Source: Aspidapion aeneum
Taxonomy: Eukaryota > Arthropoda > Insecta > Coleoptera > Brentidae
Assembly: GCA_963576565.1 (NCBI GenBank)
Contig: OY755042.1
Span: 18,451,272-18,515,271, forward strand
Length of the DNA: 64,000 nucleotides
Direction of reading: 5' to 3'
The notes under the pieces are model-generated. The model had not been told where the DNA came from. It worked only from the letters and a program-made list of their open reading frames with translations, and made no database searches. This document shows, in pieces, positions 24,701-39,700 of this stretch (the first letter of the stretch is position 1; every line of letters begins with the position of its first letter). The position numbers and the translations under genes were made by a program.

Positions 24701-27700
24701 GAATTACCTTTGTAACTAGCTTGTCTTTTGTAAGCACGTTCGTCGGGGTCGTATAAGAAACATTGAAGAGATTTACTCTGGAAAACAACCTTCCTTAACG
24801 TTTGTTTTTGGCGGACGTTTGATTTTAGCCTAGTAAATATCCTATGGGCGTCAGTTTGTATTTTTAATTAGTTAGTATTAGAAAAAACTGATTATAGCAG
24901 GTAAGTACAGGCGTCAATAGAATGGATGTTATCATTTCCGATGCCGCCAACTCCGAGTTCTAAATCTGCCTCGGAACTGACAAAAAAACTACACCAAATC
25001 AATATATCAAGATAATAAGTACCAGTGAATGACACGCATTAATTTACGTAAAAACAAAACTTAACTGTTAATTACAAAAATGAAAAATTCCGTCTTCTTC
25101 ACTAGTGCTCCAACTTTTCTTCGTGCATCAAACCTACAAAGTTTCATCAGGAGGGGGGGGGGTTCGTTAGTATGACAAGGAGCTAAAAACTGTTTAGCCA
25201 CAGACACGTGTTTCGAACTCTTCATGATCTCAGTCTTAGTGTGGCATAAGTCAAAAACGGACTAGAACGCCTGACCATCATATTCTCGCAGTGGAGCTGT
25301 GTAAAATTACAAAAATAAAAATTTCCGTTTTCTCTACTAGTGCTTTGCCAAAGATTAACAAAGATCTAACTTTCTTCATCCAGCTTGATGTATATATATA
25401 GAAATTTATATTGCCCCTAGAATAGATCGGTCTATGGATCTTATATATTTTCACGTCACTGGCGGTCCAGCTGACTTTATTAAACAAAATTTACATAGGA
25501 TATCTCTTTAATAAACAACTAGAATTTTTGGTATTTTTGGAAAACCAAGGCAATTTTTTAACTGATTTTTAGTATACCTTATAAAATAACATTTTTGAGA
25601 CGTTAAGACAATCAGACAAGTTTCATGGCTAATCGGGCAAAAAGGAGTTTTTTGTTTCCCTTATATTTTTCCGTGGGTAGCTTGAAAGCTTAACCTCACG
25701 GGGGTCCAAGATCTAATGGACACCTAATAAGTGTTGACAGTTAACCGTTTCGTCCTTATGGGACTCCTCAGAACACTTCTGGTCAAGTGACAAATCATGC
25801 GAAGTTAATCAGACGGTTTTGTCTCTAATTAAATGTAATTAGTGAGCGAACTATAGCAAGAGGCGCCATCTACCGAGATACGAGAGAAACAAAAAACCAA
25901 AAGCAGGGAAAACACTGCTATACAATATCGATCAATGAAAAGATCGAATGCAAATAAAAGAAAACAACTATAGTCCGTGACCTACAACAACTCTTTGTCT
26001 TTTCAGGCCGGATCAACACGGGTATGAAATTTCAGGTTTGTTAGTATTATTTGGCTTAAAAATTCCGTTGATTGACGCTCACTGTCTTGATGACGGGTAA
26101 AAATGCAAAATGCGTTGATCCGGCCTGAAAAGATGGTGATCCTAATTTTTTCGAGAAAAAAAAAGTTGCTCCGATTTCAAAAAATTCATATATCTTTGCG
26201 TTTCAGATGATTTTGAAACTTTTTTGTTTTGCTGTCTGTCTGTCTGTCTGTCTGTATGTCTGTCTGTCTGTCTGTATGTCTCTCTGTAACGACCAACCCG
26301 CATAACTCAAAAACCGCTTTTCCGATTTTAATGAAATTTGGTACCTAAGTTGGGCCTTGGGCCGTGATGTTCCCATTTAAAAATGAACAAAATCCACCGA
26401 ACGCAAGCCAAATAAAAGGGTGGAGGTAGATTCCAAAAATTAGAGTTTATGTTTATAAAATATGGCGTGTGTGATATCAAACGAAAGGTAATTAAGTCTG
26501 GAGTTAAAAAAAAATGAATTTTAGTTTATTTTAAAAAAAAGGGTGGGGGTAGATGTCAAAAATTAGAGTTTAAGTGAAAATATGGCGTGTGTGATATCAA
26601 ACGAAAGGTAATTGAGTCTGGAGTTAAACAAAATACATTTTAATTTTCTTCAAAAGGGTGGGGGGTAGATTAAAAAAAATTGAGTTTAAGTCAAAACATG
26701 GCTTGTGTGGTATCAAACGAAAGGTAATTGAGTCTGGAGTTGAATAAAATATATTTCAGTTTTTGATTATATTAGCTCACACTATAACTATAGTACTTAG
26801 TGTGAGCTTAGGTGCCTATAGATTGGCAGAGTATTTTTACATTGTTTGTATATACAATAAACCCCACTAGTCTTATTAACTTCAGTATTTATATTAAAAA
26901 ATTAACCAAATAATAAACCATACACATGCAAGCGCAATTTAATAAATTATAATACAAAGTAACTAGAAGATTTGCGCGTTTGCGCTGTATATTTTTGAGC
27001 GATATAAAATTGCGGGATAAAAAATTTTCGTGGTTCGAACCAATCATAATAAACTCAGCAAAATACGTATTTTTGCGGGTTAGTTAAACTGTTACATAAT
27101 TTTAAGAGGGGGAGGGGTGTTTCCAAAGTGCGACAATAGAGGGAGACGGGGGTAAAAAACCGCGCGGCGGGTGGAAAGTCAACTCTATATTTTTCTTCAT
27201 TTAACGTTTTTGTAGTACTACTTAGTAAAATAGTAACGTTACTTATAACCAGTGGCGGCTGGTGACGTTATAAACTGGGGGGAACAGAAATTTATATTGC
27301 ACGGAAAAGGATGTAAAAAAAACTTACCTATATAATTTTATTTAAGCATTTTACAAACAAGCTGCTACTTGGTGTAGTTTATGTCTATTATCACATATTC
27401 ATTATGTTCGGTAAAGTTTTGCCTATAGGCACTATTCAATTGGCACCTAATATTAGTCTTGCCTAGCATGGAAAATTCTATATGGTTATTTAAATAAGTA
27501 GCACTTACTTTGTGTCTTTAACTTTTTACTAAAGTGCTTGATATCACACATTCCTTTTGCCACCCAAGCAGGATCACTTCGTGGATTGTTCATAATAAGA
27601 CAAATAAAACAAAAAAAATTATTTAGTTTTTCACAAACACACAACCAGTTTTCAGCATCGTATAATTTTTTATTACTTGCACTAAAATTTTGGTTAATTT

Positions 27701-30700
27701 TTAGGATGTTTAGGTCTATGTGGCCCTAAAGATTTTATTTGTAATCGAAGTTCATATGTCAACGTATTTAAATTTGCACAGTTAATTATGTAATCAACGG
27801 TATTTATTTCCATTTTATAAACAAACAATAACAAAAATAAACCATGACACGCGACCGGCAATGCTTTTAACTACTGAAATCTTTAAGCATCAGTACTTTG
27901 GGCTTCTTCTTGTTAATTGTTACCTCTTGAAAATGGACTTTTGTCCGAAACAGCTGTAGAGATTTTAGGTTTTTTTAGTACTACTGACATTCCTTAAATC
28001 AAAACAAACTCATAGTTCTTCACTAGGGATAGAAGGGCAATGGACGTTTCCGCACGATGATGATGGCCGACTTCAACAAAAACAAACATTCCTCTTGCCC
28101 CCACTCAAGAACATCCACCCATACCCCGCTGTAAAACGGGTGAAATTGAAACCTTGTCCCGCGCGGCGCTGCCGGCTTTTAATTATTTACGCTAAAAAGT
28201 TCACCCAATTAATCGCTTGTTGTTAACCACAGATAATAAAAAAAACTAGACAATCATATCCTAAGGGAAGATTTAACTTAATTAAACTGTTTGTTGTCTA
28301 GTTTTGGGACGGCACTACCCCGTTGCCGTCCGTGTAGCAACAGCCACTGCTTATAACCACTTTAATGACCATAATACATAAACGTTAGCTGTAATTTAAA
28401 CCCTTTATTCTTTAATTTTGTGCCACCTCCATAAGGCCCTTAAATGTTTCGTTTATTCTTTAACACCTAAAACTTTCTTTTACTTTAATTTATGATAGGA
28501 GGATTGAGAGATTTATTTTATATAAAAACAATGTTGCCAACAGAAGCCCAAACATAAGCTTGCAAATTTCATAAACATTATTTGTCTAACAAAGTTATCA
28601 GGTAAAATGCAAAAAACAAATTATGGTAGCTCCTTATTCCTATAATTTTAATAGTTCCTAACTACTCTTTCACTAACCCTATCCCCCAACAAAGACTTTT
28701 AATTAATATAATATAAAACTATGTTTTTCTGTCTACTACTTTTATTCCTAAAATATGAGTTTACAAAAAATTTAATTCTTATTAGAATTTCCTTTTGATC
28801 TCATCTAATAAAAACCCTCGTTCTAAAAAAAAATACTTTTTTTCCGTTCGCATTCTAAAAAATGCGACAAAAATTAACATCTCTATTTATTCAGATAAGC
28901 TCTCTAAGTGGGGTGCAAAAATGTAAAAATATACAAGAGAACCCTGTACTTACCTAGTCAGGAAAAAACTAAAGCAAAGGGATTCATTTGGAAGTTTAGA
29001 ACTTGTTAAATTTTATTTATAATAGTATGCAAAATGTATTATACATGTATTCTGTTACATTATGATATTATAAAGTTATTTATGCGAAAATGAAGCTTTT
29101 AGATTACTCTAAGCTAAAGGGGAGGATGGAAAATATTAAAACACTCTAAATCTTATATTTCTGGAAATAATATGTGTTGTCAGATTTATTTTAACTTTTA
29201 ATTCGCCAAAATTTTCCTCCTTATATGATGATAAGAAAAATCACTACACATGTACGTATGATTGTGTTATAGTGGCGATCAGCACTCATAAAGGATCTAG
29301 CCTGGCACCTGGTCACGCCTTTCTGGGCCCGTCGGGCATCACAATGAACCTACTGTGTTCGACTTAGATAATTATGTCTAATCTAGTAAATGAAACTCAA
29401 CATGGTACAGAGAGCCACAATATGACTGCACTAGCTGCTAGCTCCAAATTTGCACTCCATGCATATACCTTGTCCCTGTGGTCAGTAAATCCATTTAGAC
29501 AATCACCAGATTAACCCATCCCCTTTACCATAGATGTCAGGTGTGATTCCGAAGGTTATCAGTTTTATTTTTTTTGCTAACATTCTGGTCAAAGCTCGTC
29601 CCTTACCAGGCTACCCAATTACCGATAAATCGAGGCCCCCTTAGTCGCCTTGTACGACAGGCCTAGGGGTTACCCTGGTGCTAATCTTATCTCCGGACAT
29701 CACTACACTTGTATTAAAAATATTAGATCCGTTAATTCAGGGTTATCATACTTATCCCAATTCATAAAAAAGGGAACAAACTGTCTCCAAGAAACTACAG
29801 ACCGATACGTCTAAATCTATAGTCTGTAAATGTATGGAACGAATAATTGTAATAGAACTAACAAAGTTCTCGCTAGACTCCCATAAGAACAGTTTCTTTG
29901 CACAACAGGGTTTTCTTCCAAGAGTGTCAGTAATTTCTAACCTGTTGGATTATCTAGAAGTATAGACACAAGCACAAGATAAGGGATATCCAATTAATGT
30001 CATGTATGTTGATTTTGAAAAATCCTTTGATACGGTCCCAATTCAGAGATGGATAAAAAAATTAGAACACATTGAAATTCGAGGCAAGCTTCTTAGGTGG
30101 ATAGAAGATTGACAACTTGACAAATAGAACATTCCAGGTCAGGATTAACAACCATTTGTCACCCACAAATACAGTGACAAGTAGCGTGCCTCAAGGATCA
30201 GTACTTGCTCCAATGCTGTTCCTTATCTACATAGCAGATTTACCAACAAACATGCTAAATCTTTTAAAATTCTTTGCTGATGATATGAAATCGTACTGCG
30301 ACCCAAGCATACACCATGGGCAAGAAATGGAATATTTAGCAGAACTTGAAAGATGGATACAAAAGTGGAAATTAAAGCTAAACATTGATAAGTGCTACAT
30401 ATCGATAACAACAATCTAAACTTAGCTTACTTCTTGTATGATAAAGAACTAAAAACTGTTGAAAACCAGAGTGACTTAGGTGTAACAGTCTCCTATTGTC
30501 CAAAATTCACTCGCCTTTGTAAATATACTTTTGGGTATAAGAATTTTGTTTTATTTTAATATTTTTCTCGCGTTTATACGTTCGTATTTGTCTTTAAGAA
30601 TTTTGGCGAATGCGATTGAAAACTTTATTTTATTATACTTTTTGAGCATGTTCAATTGCATCTTCGCGCACTCAACCAGTTGAATTTGTACATTGGGGGT

Positions 30701-33700
30701 GTGCGCGCTTCGATATATGACAATTGCTGTCGAAAAATCACTTCTGTGTGAAAGACGTCACAAACAACACGCTGCAAAAACAGGGGTAAGTGCATCTTCA
30801 ACTGTTCGTAATTATTTTCAGTTCAGATTTCATAATTAATTAAATTATTCGCAGGTGATTGGTAAACTAATTTTATGAACCAGCAATCTAATTAATTTTC
30901 ACTTTATACCAATCATTTTTGGCCCTACGAACCGAACGCGTTTGAAAGTTTTTATTCGCTTCGCTAATAATAAAAAGTATAATAGGTTTTTTTCATTTTT
31001 CAACGTGTTTTGGTTTTCCGTCTTTGACGATTTATAAATAGGTAATTTGTTTCGGAGAAATAAATTCAAGGTCATTGAATATGAGCTTATCATTCCAGTT
31101 TTTTTTTCTTTAACATTCTTTCCTAAAATGAGTAGTAGGTTTTAGGCAGGTTACATATACATAAACAATTGCACGTAATTTATCGGCATATGATATAGGC
31201 TTACCAGTAGGTCCTATCTGCATTTTATTTTATTACTGCTGCTTTAGTTTAGAACTTTTATTGCAGCTTTATGGGTGCCATAGTATTATTTATTGTGTAA
31301 AGAGGTTTATAATTTAAGCTTCTTACTTGCCTATATTTACAAATTATTGGGATCGCTAGTAGATAACTCGCTATTGCATGTCGCTAAGTTAATTAATTAT
31401 CGCTAATTCGCACCGCGCAATTCCCCTTAACTATTAAAAAATATTTCGCTTTTATTTATTAGTAAATATAAATAAATAGTTCGTTTTCGCTCTTATTAAC
31501 TAACAAAGGTAAATAAATAATTCGCTATTTTCACCGTTACTTAATTTATAAAAATTTATTAATTCGCTAAAATAATATGGTTAAATTCAATTAAAAATTA
31601 TATTATTAATAATGCGCTTTCCCTTTTATTTATTAGTATCACTAAATAAATTGATAATTTTACCAATAATTGATTTTAATAAATTGATTTTATTTGGCTA
31701 AATTGTTAAAAATACCGCGTAATATCCCTAAATTGCTAAAAATAATTAAAAATTTAGTTTTGCTTTTCTTTATTATACCCATCTGCATTAAATAAAGGAT
31801 CATCATGTCCGCGGCTAAGATTAAATCGTATAAGACCCTTCGCACAATGTGTCATAATCAAATGAAAGAATTAAAAACTTTTGCTGACTCGGCTTCTGAT
31901 GCTGACGAGACGGCTAAACTTCAGTTTAAAATTATGTACGCTCAAATTGATCAAGTGGTTAACGATTTTGCTAAATATCATCAAAATCTTATATCTTTAA
32001 TGTCAGCGACCGACGATTTTGAAATTGATACCGAAGAAGGAGTGAGAAAAGACTTTAAATACTTACGATCTTACAATTACGCTAAGTATACCGCGCTGTT
32101 TGAAAAGCCAACACTGAAGGTTGAAACCGACGCATCCTCTGCTTCGGGACTATCTAGTGGTAATCGACCGCCAAACTTGACTAATTTGAAAGTTCCAAAA
32201 TTTTCCGGCGATATTAGACAATTTAGAAATTTTATGGACATGTTTAATGCGCTAGTTGACAACACAAATATTTCGAATATAGAGAAATTTAACCATCTTT
32301 TAAACTCCCTAGAGGGACCCCCGCTAGCACTGGTGCAATGCACACCTTTAGCCGCCGCTAATTATTCAATTGCTCTCGAATCGCTAAAAAACCGCTACGA
32401 TAACAAACGGCTTATTGCTTTTTCACATTTAAAAACAATGGATAATGTTCCTTACGTAACAAATTCTAATTCGCTAAAATAATATGATTAAATTCAATTA
32501 AAAATTATATTATTAATAATGCGCTTTCCCTTTTATTTATTAGTATCACTAAATAAATTGATAATTTTACCAATAATTGATTTTAATAAATTGATTTTAT
32601 TTGGCTAAATTGTTAAAAATACCGCGTAATATCCCTAAATTGCTAAAAATAATTAAAAATTTAGTTTTGCTTTTCTTTATTATACCCATCTGCATTAAAT
32701 AAAGGATCATCATGTCCGCGGCTAAGATTAAATCGTATAAGACCCTTCGCACAATGTGTCATAATCAAATGAAAGAATTAAAAACTTTTGCTGACTCGGC
32801 TTCTGATGCTGACGAGACGGCTAAACTTCAGTTTAAAATTATGTACGCTCAAATTGATCAAGTGGTTAACGATTTTGCTAAATATCATCAAAATCTTATA
32901 TCTTTAATGTCAGCGACCGACGATTTTGAAATTGATACCGAAGAAGGAGTGAGAAAAGACTTTGAATACTTACGATCTTACAATTACGCTAAGTATACCG
33001 CGCTGTTTGAAAAGCCAACACTGAAGGTTGAAACCGACGCATCCTCTGCTTCGGGACTATCTAGTGGTAATCGACCGCCAAACTTGACTAATTTGAAAGT
33101 TCCAAAATTTTCCGGCGATATTAGACAATTTAGAAATTTTATGGACATGTTTAATGCGCTAGTTGACAACACAAATATTTCGAATATAGAGAAATTTAAC
33201 CATCTTTTAAACTCCCTAGAGGGACCCCCGCTAGCACTGGTGCAATGCACACCTTTAGCCGCCGCTAATTATTCAATTGCTCTCGAATCGCTAAAAAACC
33301 GCTACGATAACAAACGGCTTATTGCTTTTTCACATTTAAAAACAATGGATAATGTTCCTTACGTAACAAATTCTAAAAATTCAAAACAATTGCGCACACT
33401 AGTTGACGTATATAGTGAAAATCTCTCCGCCCTTAAGGTACTTGGTTTTCCCACAGATGATTGGTCTTTTTTGCTATACTATAATTTCAGTAAACATTTA
33501 GATCAGGAGACCATGACGCGATTTGAACTTGAACTTAATGATCCATCTCAAGTTCCTACTTTTGACGATTTAAAGAATTTTGTACTAAAACGATGTAACG
33601 CTATAGAAGCGGTAGAATTTTCAACTAAAACTGATTTTTCTTCACCTTTAAAAACAGACACAAAAAATAGATTTTCTTCTAATCAGTCAAAACCTAGACA

Positions 33701-36700
33701 AACTTCTGCATTTTTTGGTAATGCAAGTCGAAATAATAATACAAAGTTAAATAATTCAAATCAATCTTGTCTTTTATGTCAATCACGTGACCATAATATT
33801 TACAGATGCTTAGAATTTAAAAATAAAAATTCCTCTGAACGTTTTCAGTTAGCTAAAGACAACAACTGGTGTCCTAATTGTTTAAGTGGGCAACATAACC
33901 TAGCTTTATGTCAATCGCAGTCTGTTTGTCGTTACTGTCAATCTAATAGACATCACTCTCTTTTACATATTTTTAAAAATAACAACAATTACAGTCCACA
34001 TACTTCTAACCGCACGAATCTTGAAAATAATTACAATTCTAATGTACGACCCCCCTTTTATAATTCGCAATACAATAACCCGCAAAGCTCTTCACAAAAT
34101 AATTCGCCTGCTTTTAATGGTAATATCTCGCCTCAGCAAAATAATTCGCCAACCTCTCGCGCTTTTCAGCAACCGCCACAAACAGGTATGGAAAATTTAC
34201 CTCAAAATTCGCAAAATACCTTAAATTACTTCTCCAATTCGCACGCTCAGAATACAGTTTTATCTACCGCTATTATCGAGGTTATGGATTCTCGTGGCAT
34301 TTTTCAAAAAGCTAGGGTTATTCTTGATTCTGGCTCAGAATGCAGTTACGTCTCTTTGAAGTTTTTCAAAAAACTTTCACTTCCACGCTATAGTTTATCC
34401 CTTTCTATTCAAGGATTAGGATCTATGAATGAAGTTACCTCTCAGGGAGGAGTAACTTGTATTATCAAACCGTATAATCAAACGGAACCACGCATGTCAG
34501 TCGACGCTGTGATCTTACCCAAGTTGTGTTCGGAAATTCCTAGCACTTATTTAGGTAATATAGATACTTCTGATTTTCAAAATGTACCCCTCGCGGACCC
34601 TACGTTCCAAGAACCCGCTAATATTGATTTTCTTTTGGGCGCTGATATTTTTCCCTATATTTTACGCGAAGGGCGCATTGATAATGGCCCCAACAAACCA
34701 ATTCTTCTTAATAGTATTTTTGGCTATATTATTATGGGAAAAATAAAAATAATAAAATTAAATCGCAATCACATTCAACCGCTTTATTTTGCTCTGTAAA
34801 TGAAACCGATTCACTATCGCTAGACCACGCTTTAAAACGCTTTTGGGAATTAGAAGAGCTACCTAAATCAAATTTTTGCTCGCCCTCCGATATTCTTGCC
34901 GAGAAAAGCTTTGTTGAGACTCACTGTAGAGACGAAACAGGGCGATACATGGTAGAACTACCTTTCCAAGATAATACGCCTCCGCAATTTGATTTTCATG
35001 CAACGCGCTCATTGGCTTTAAGAAGATTTTTTTCGCTTGAAAAACGCTTAATTTTAAATCCTAATATTTATAAAAAATATTCAGATACTATTCAAGAATA
35101 TATTAACAATGATTATCTTGAAATTATTCCTGACGAAGAAATAAATAAAAACTCTTTTTACTTACCCCATCATTGCGTAGCCAAGGGTGACAATATTCGA
35201 ATTGTTTTCGACGGATCGTCTCGTCCAAATCAAAATTCACCCTCAAAGAAGTTTTTGCTCTACTTCTCAGTTTTCGTATTTCTTCTGTGGTCTTTACTTG
35301 TGATCTTAAAAGCATGTTTACACAAGTTTTAATTGCCCCTATTCATAGGGATTTTCAAAGAATAATATGGAGATTCACTCCCAACGAGCCCATATAAGAC
35401 ATGCGTTTTAAACGGGTCACTTTTGGTCTGAGCTCTTCTCCATATCTCGCTAACCGCGTCATTGCTCAATTATCACAGGATGAAGGAAACAAGTTTCTTC
35501 AAGCTCGTGAGGTACTCAAAACCTCAATTTACGTTGATGATTTAATTTGTAATGCAAATAACCTCTCAGAAGCTAGAAATTTACGCGATCAACTTATAGA
35601 ACTATTGGGAAACGGTGGGTTCGAACTTAGAAAATTTGCAAGCAACAATAAGTCATTTTTACAAGACCTTCCGGAGTCCTACTTGCACTCAAACTCGTTT
35701 AATTTCGATTCAATCGAGGCAATCTGAAACAATAAAAATTTTAGGCTTACAATGGATTCCTTGTAAAGATATTTTTACCTATCGCGTAGATCCATTGGAA
35801 CGAGAATGTACAAAACGCACGATTCTGTCAGAAATTGCAAGATGCTTTGATCCACTAGGATGGCTCTCACCTCTGAGCCTGTTCTCCAAAGATCTATTGC
35901 AGCTTCTGTGGAAACAAAAATATGACTGGGACCAGGAAGTTTCCCCCTTTATACGCCAACGTTGGTTAAAATATAAATCTGAGTTAGGCCTTATTCAAAA
36001 CTTTTCTTTACCGCGACGTTTTATTATTGATAATTTTACAGAATGTCAACTTCACGCTTTCTGTGATTCGTCAGAAAAAGCTTACGCTAGTATAGCGTAT
36101 TTTCGCGTTTTACAAAATAATAAAATCTGCACTTTTCTCATTGCTGCTAAAGCAAAAATCGCTCCGGTAAAAACAATTTCAATCCCGAGATTAGAGCTAG
36201 TAGCCGCTGCTTTACTGGTTGATCTTGTTTCCGCAATTTTAAAAATTCTAGGAGATAAAATTAAAATTTCTAAAATTTTCGCGTGGTCAGATTCCACAAT
36301 CGCTCTTAGCTGGATTAAAAATCCCCCTTATAGATACAAAACATTTGTCGCCAACCGGGTTGCGAAAATTCAAAATAAACTACCAGCTGCAATATGGCAG
36401 CATGTACGCACAAATGATAATCCCGCAGACTGTGCAACAAGAACTTTGTTGCCGTCAGAATTGTTAAATACGCCCCTTTGGTGGTGCGGTCCAGATTGGC
36501 TTTCAATGCCTGATGAGCATTGGCCACCAAGCATTTATTCTGAACCATTGGATTCGGACGAAGTTCTTGGTGAAGAAAGGAAAATAACTTTGGTCGCATT
36601 TACAGAAAACACGTTTTTTGATATTCTTTTAAACAAATATTCTTCGCTTTCTAAAATTCAAAGGATAATCGCTATCTGGTATCGTTTTATCTGCTTTAAA

Positions 36701-39700
36701 AGAAATCTTGCTTATCGTACTGGACCCATAGTCCTGTCAGAACTTAATCTCGCTCTTATTTTTCTGATCAGGCATGTTCAAACAGTCACATTTTCTCAAG
36801 AAATCTCAAATATTAATGCGAAAAAACGCATTTCAAAGCCTTTTAGAAAGTTAGACGCTTTTCTTGATAATAAAAATATATTGCGGGTTGGAGGTCGCCT
36901 CCGATATTCTGATCTTTCATATGACCAGAAACACCCGATTCTTTTACCACGACAACATAGATTAACTACGCTCCTCATTGAACACTATCATAAATCTTAT
37001 TTGCACCCAGGTTTGCAAACTTTACAGTTCTTAATTTTTCAAAATTTCTGGATATTATCTCCTAAGCGGGCGATAAGAACCGTTATCGCTAACTGTAAAA
37101 ATTGTTGGCGACTTAATCCGAAACCTTTTGAACCAAAAATGGGAAACTTACCCAAATTACGCATATCTGCTGTCAAAAGTTTTACCGTAGTCGGTTGTGA
37201 CTATGCGGGTCCAATATCCATATCATTAAGCAGAAAAGTTCGCGGAAATAAAACGCTTAAGGCTTGGATCTGCATATTCGTTTGCTTCTCTACCAAGGCT
37301 CTTCATATCGAATTAGTTTCGGATTATTCTAGCGAAGCTTTTCTGTGTGCTTTAAGGCGTTTTATGGCACGTCGAGGAAGGGTCTCAAAAATAATATCAG
37401 ACCAAGGAACTACGTTTAAGGGTGCAAATAAGGAATTACAGATAATATTTAAACAAGCGGCAGCCGCGGAATCCATTGAGTGGTTTTTTCACCCCCCAGG
37501 GGCGCCACACTTTTCTGGATTAGCAGAAAGTGGAGTAAAGGCGGTAAAAACGCATTTGTATCGCGTTATCGGAAGCCAGATTTTAACGTACGAAGAGCTT
37601 TATACGGTCTTAGTACAAGTGGAAGCGCTATTAAATTCTAGACCATTGTCTCCTTTATCTAGCGACCCCAATGATTTGTCTGCGTTGACACCAAATCATT
37701 TTTTGACTCTAGAACCTGTTTGTAGTTTACCCGATCCTGATGTAACCAGTATCAAACTAAACCGCCTCTCTAGATGGCAGATGATCCAAAGATTACATCA
37801 GGATTTTTGGGCGCGTTATTCTAAGGAATATTTACATACACTGCAGCAGCGGTCCAAGTGGCTGGAACCCACTTGTCCCGCCCCTGCTATAGGTACTATG
37901 GTATACATAAAGTCGGATAATTTACCACCGACAAAATGGTCGCTTGGTAGAATTATTGCCCTTCACCCAGGTGAAGATCAAATCTCACGTGTTGCCACTG
38001 TGCGCACTGTCTCAGGAATATTTCAAAGACCTCTGGTAAAGCTATGTCCTTTACCGATGGACTTTGAACCTGAAAACATTTAAAAATTACATCAATGTAA
38101 TTTTTAGGCGGGCAGAATGTCCAAAATTCACTCGCCTTTGTAAATATACTTTTGGGTATAAGAATTTTGTTTTATTTTAATATTTTTCTCGCGTTTATAC
38201 GTTCGTATTTGTCTTTAAGAATTTTGGCGAATTCGATTGAAAACTTTATTTTATTTTACTTTTTGAGCATGTTCAATTGCATCTTCGCGCACTCAACCAG
38301 TTGAATTTGTACATTGGGGGTGTGCGCGCTTCGATATATGACAATTGCTGTCGAAAAATCACTTCTGTGTGAAAGACGTCACAAACAACACGCTGCAAAA
38401 ACAGGGGTAAGTGCATCTTCAACTGTTCGTAATTATTTTCAGTTCAGATTTCATAATTAATTAAATTATTCGCAGGTGATTGGTAAACTAATTTTATGAA
38501 CCAGCAATCTAATTAATTTTCACTTTATACCAATCACCTATTAAGCTTATCAACGCTTTAGTTTAGGGTTCCAAAGCTGTAGTCAGAATTATTAATAACT
38601 AGTTCTTAGATCTATTTTGTATAACTTCAGAAGTAAAGCAAGGTGATGTATGCGTTATCTTCATTACTGTTTAATCGGCTCTTTGAAGCTTCTGTTAGGA
38701 TGGTTGATAAACCCAGATATATTAGCACCAAATTAGGTTGCAGATAGGTTGCTACACAGATGATATTAGTGTTCATAATGGAAACTTTAGATCTTTGGCC
38801 AAAACTATAGAAACCAAAAAATGAGGACTGAGAATAAATGAGTCAAAAACTAAACAATAAAATCTCAAAAAATAGCGAGGAAAATGCTGATAGTTTTCGG
38901 ATAGTGGGTTAGAGTTTCGAGCAAGTAGAGAAGTTTGCATACTTGTAAGCAAACATAAACAAAGGAAACTTTAATACAGAGGAAATAAAACTGAGGAGAT
39001 TCAACGGGAACAAAGTCTTTAAAGCTCCTAAAAAACTGCTCAAGTCAAAAATTTTGTCAAGATGTTTCAAACAAAAATCTACATTCAAATAACTAGACTG
39101 CTCGAGCTATATAGGTGAATATAATGGACACTTCCAGAGGCAAATGAGAAATCACTCAAATACTTTTTAAAAAATTCTTAAGATATTTGGACCAGTGCCA
39201 ACTGCAGATGGTTATTGGGGAATACGGATGAATTATGAAATAGAACAGCTAATAAATGGTGTAAACATCGTGGAATTCATCAAAAGTAGAAGATTTGTGT
39301 GGTTAAGAAACGTCAAGATAATAGATAAGACAACAGCACCAAGAAAAATTAATGAACCAGAGACCTGCAGGAAGGAGAGTAAGATGGAAGCCACGGGAAA
39401 GGTTTGTAGACGATGTCGAAAATTCCATAAAGATTATCGAAATAAGAGGCGAAAAATCGTAACAGGCTAAAACCTAGAAGGGCTTGCTTAAAACCTAAAA
39501 GGGCAATATATTAAATAAACAAATACAATTAATAAAAAATAGCATGCAGAACGATAAATAAATAGATCCATGACGGATCTGATACCTTCCTAGCACATTA
39601 AGACACTCCAAGTAAAAGTAAGCTATATCAACCTTAAAAATAGATTTTTATAGATTTCTCACAAACTAAAGCTTCTACGAAGTTTTTTGTTTTGCACAAA

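Larger units (their letters stand above)
30497..38536 (+). mobile_element. BEL/Pao LTR retrotransposon, complete but coding-defective
   Basis: 8040 bases: 419-bp LTR, primer site, tandemly duplicated gag start, gag-protease, reverse transcriptase, RNase H, integrase, purine tract, 419-bp LTR, all on the plus strand. The domain order (protease before RT, RNase H, integrase with a long N-terminal extension) and DUF1759-type gag place it in BEL/Pao. The LTRs differ at about two positions and the target duplication is exact, so insertion is recent. It lies in Osiris intron 5 antisense to the gene. Coding is broken by shifts near 34745, 35240 and 35700 and a stop at 35395, so this copy would need proteins from an intact relative. 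Confidence 0.93.

Noticed and set aside
26230..26290. CRISPR-like or satellite array
   Set aside because: Simple CTGT tetranucleotide repeats without spacers; an ordinary microsatellite.
30497..38536. Endogenous retrovirus with envelope gene
   Set aside because: No third frame follows the integrase: the purine tract and LTR begin 23 bases after the pol stop, so there is no envelope-like gene.
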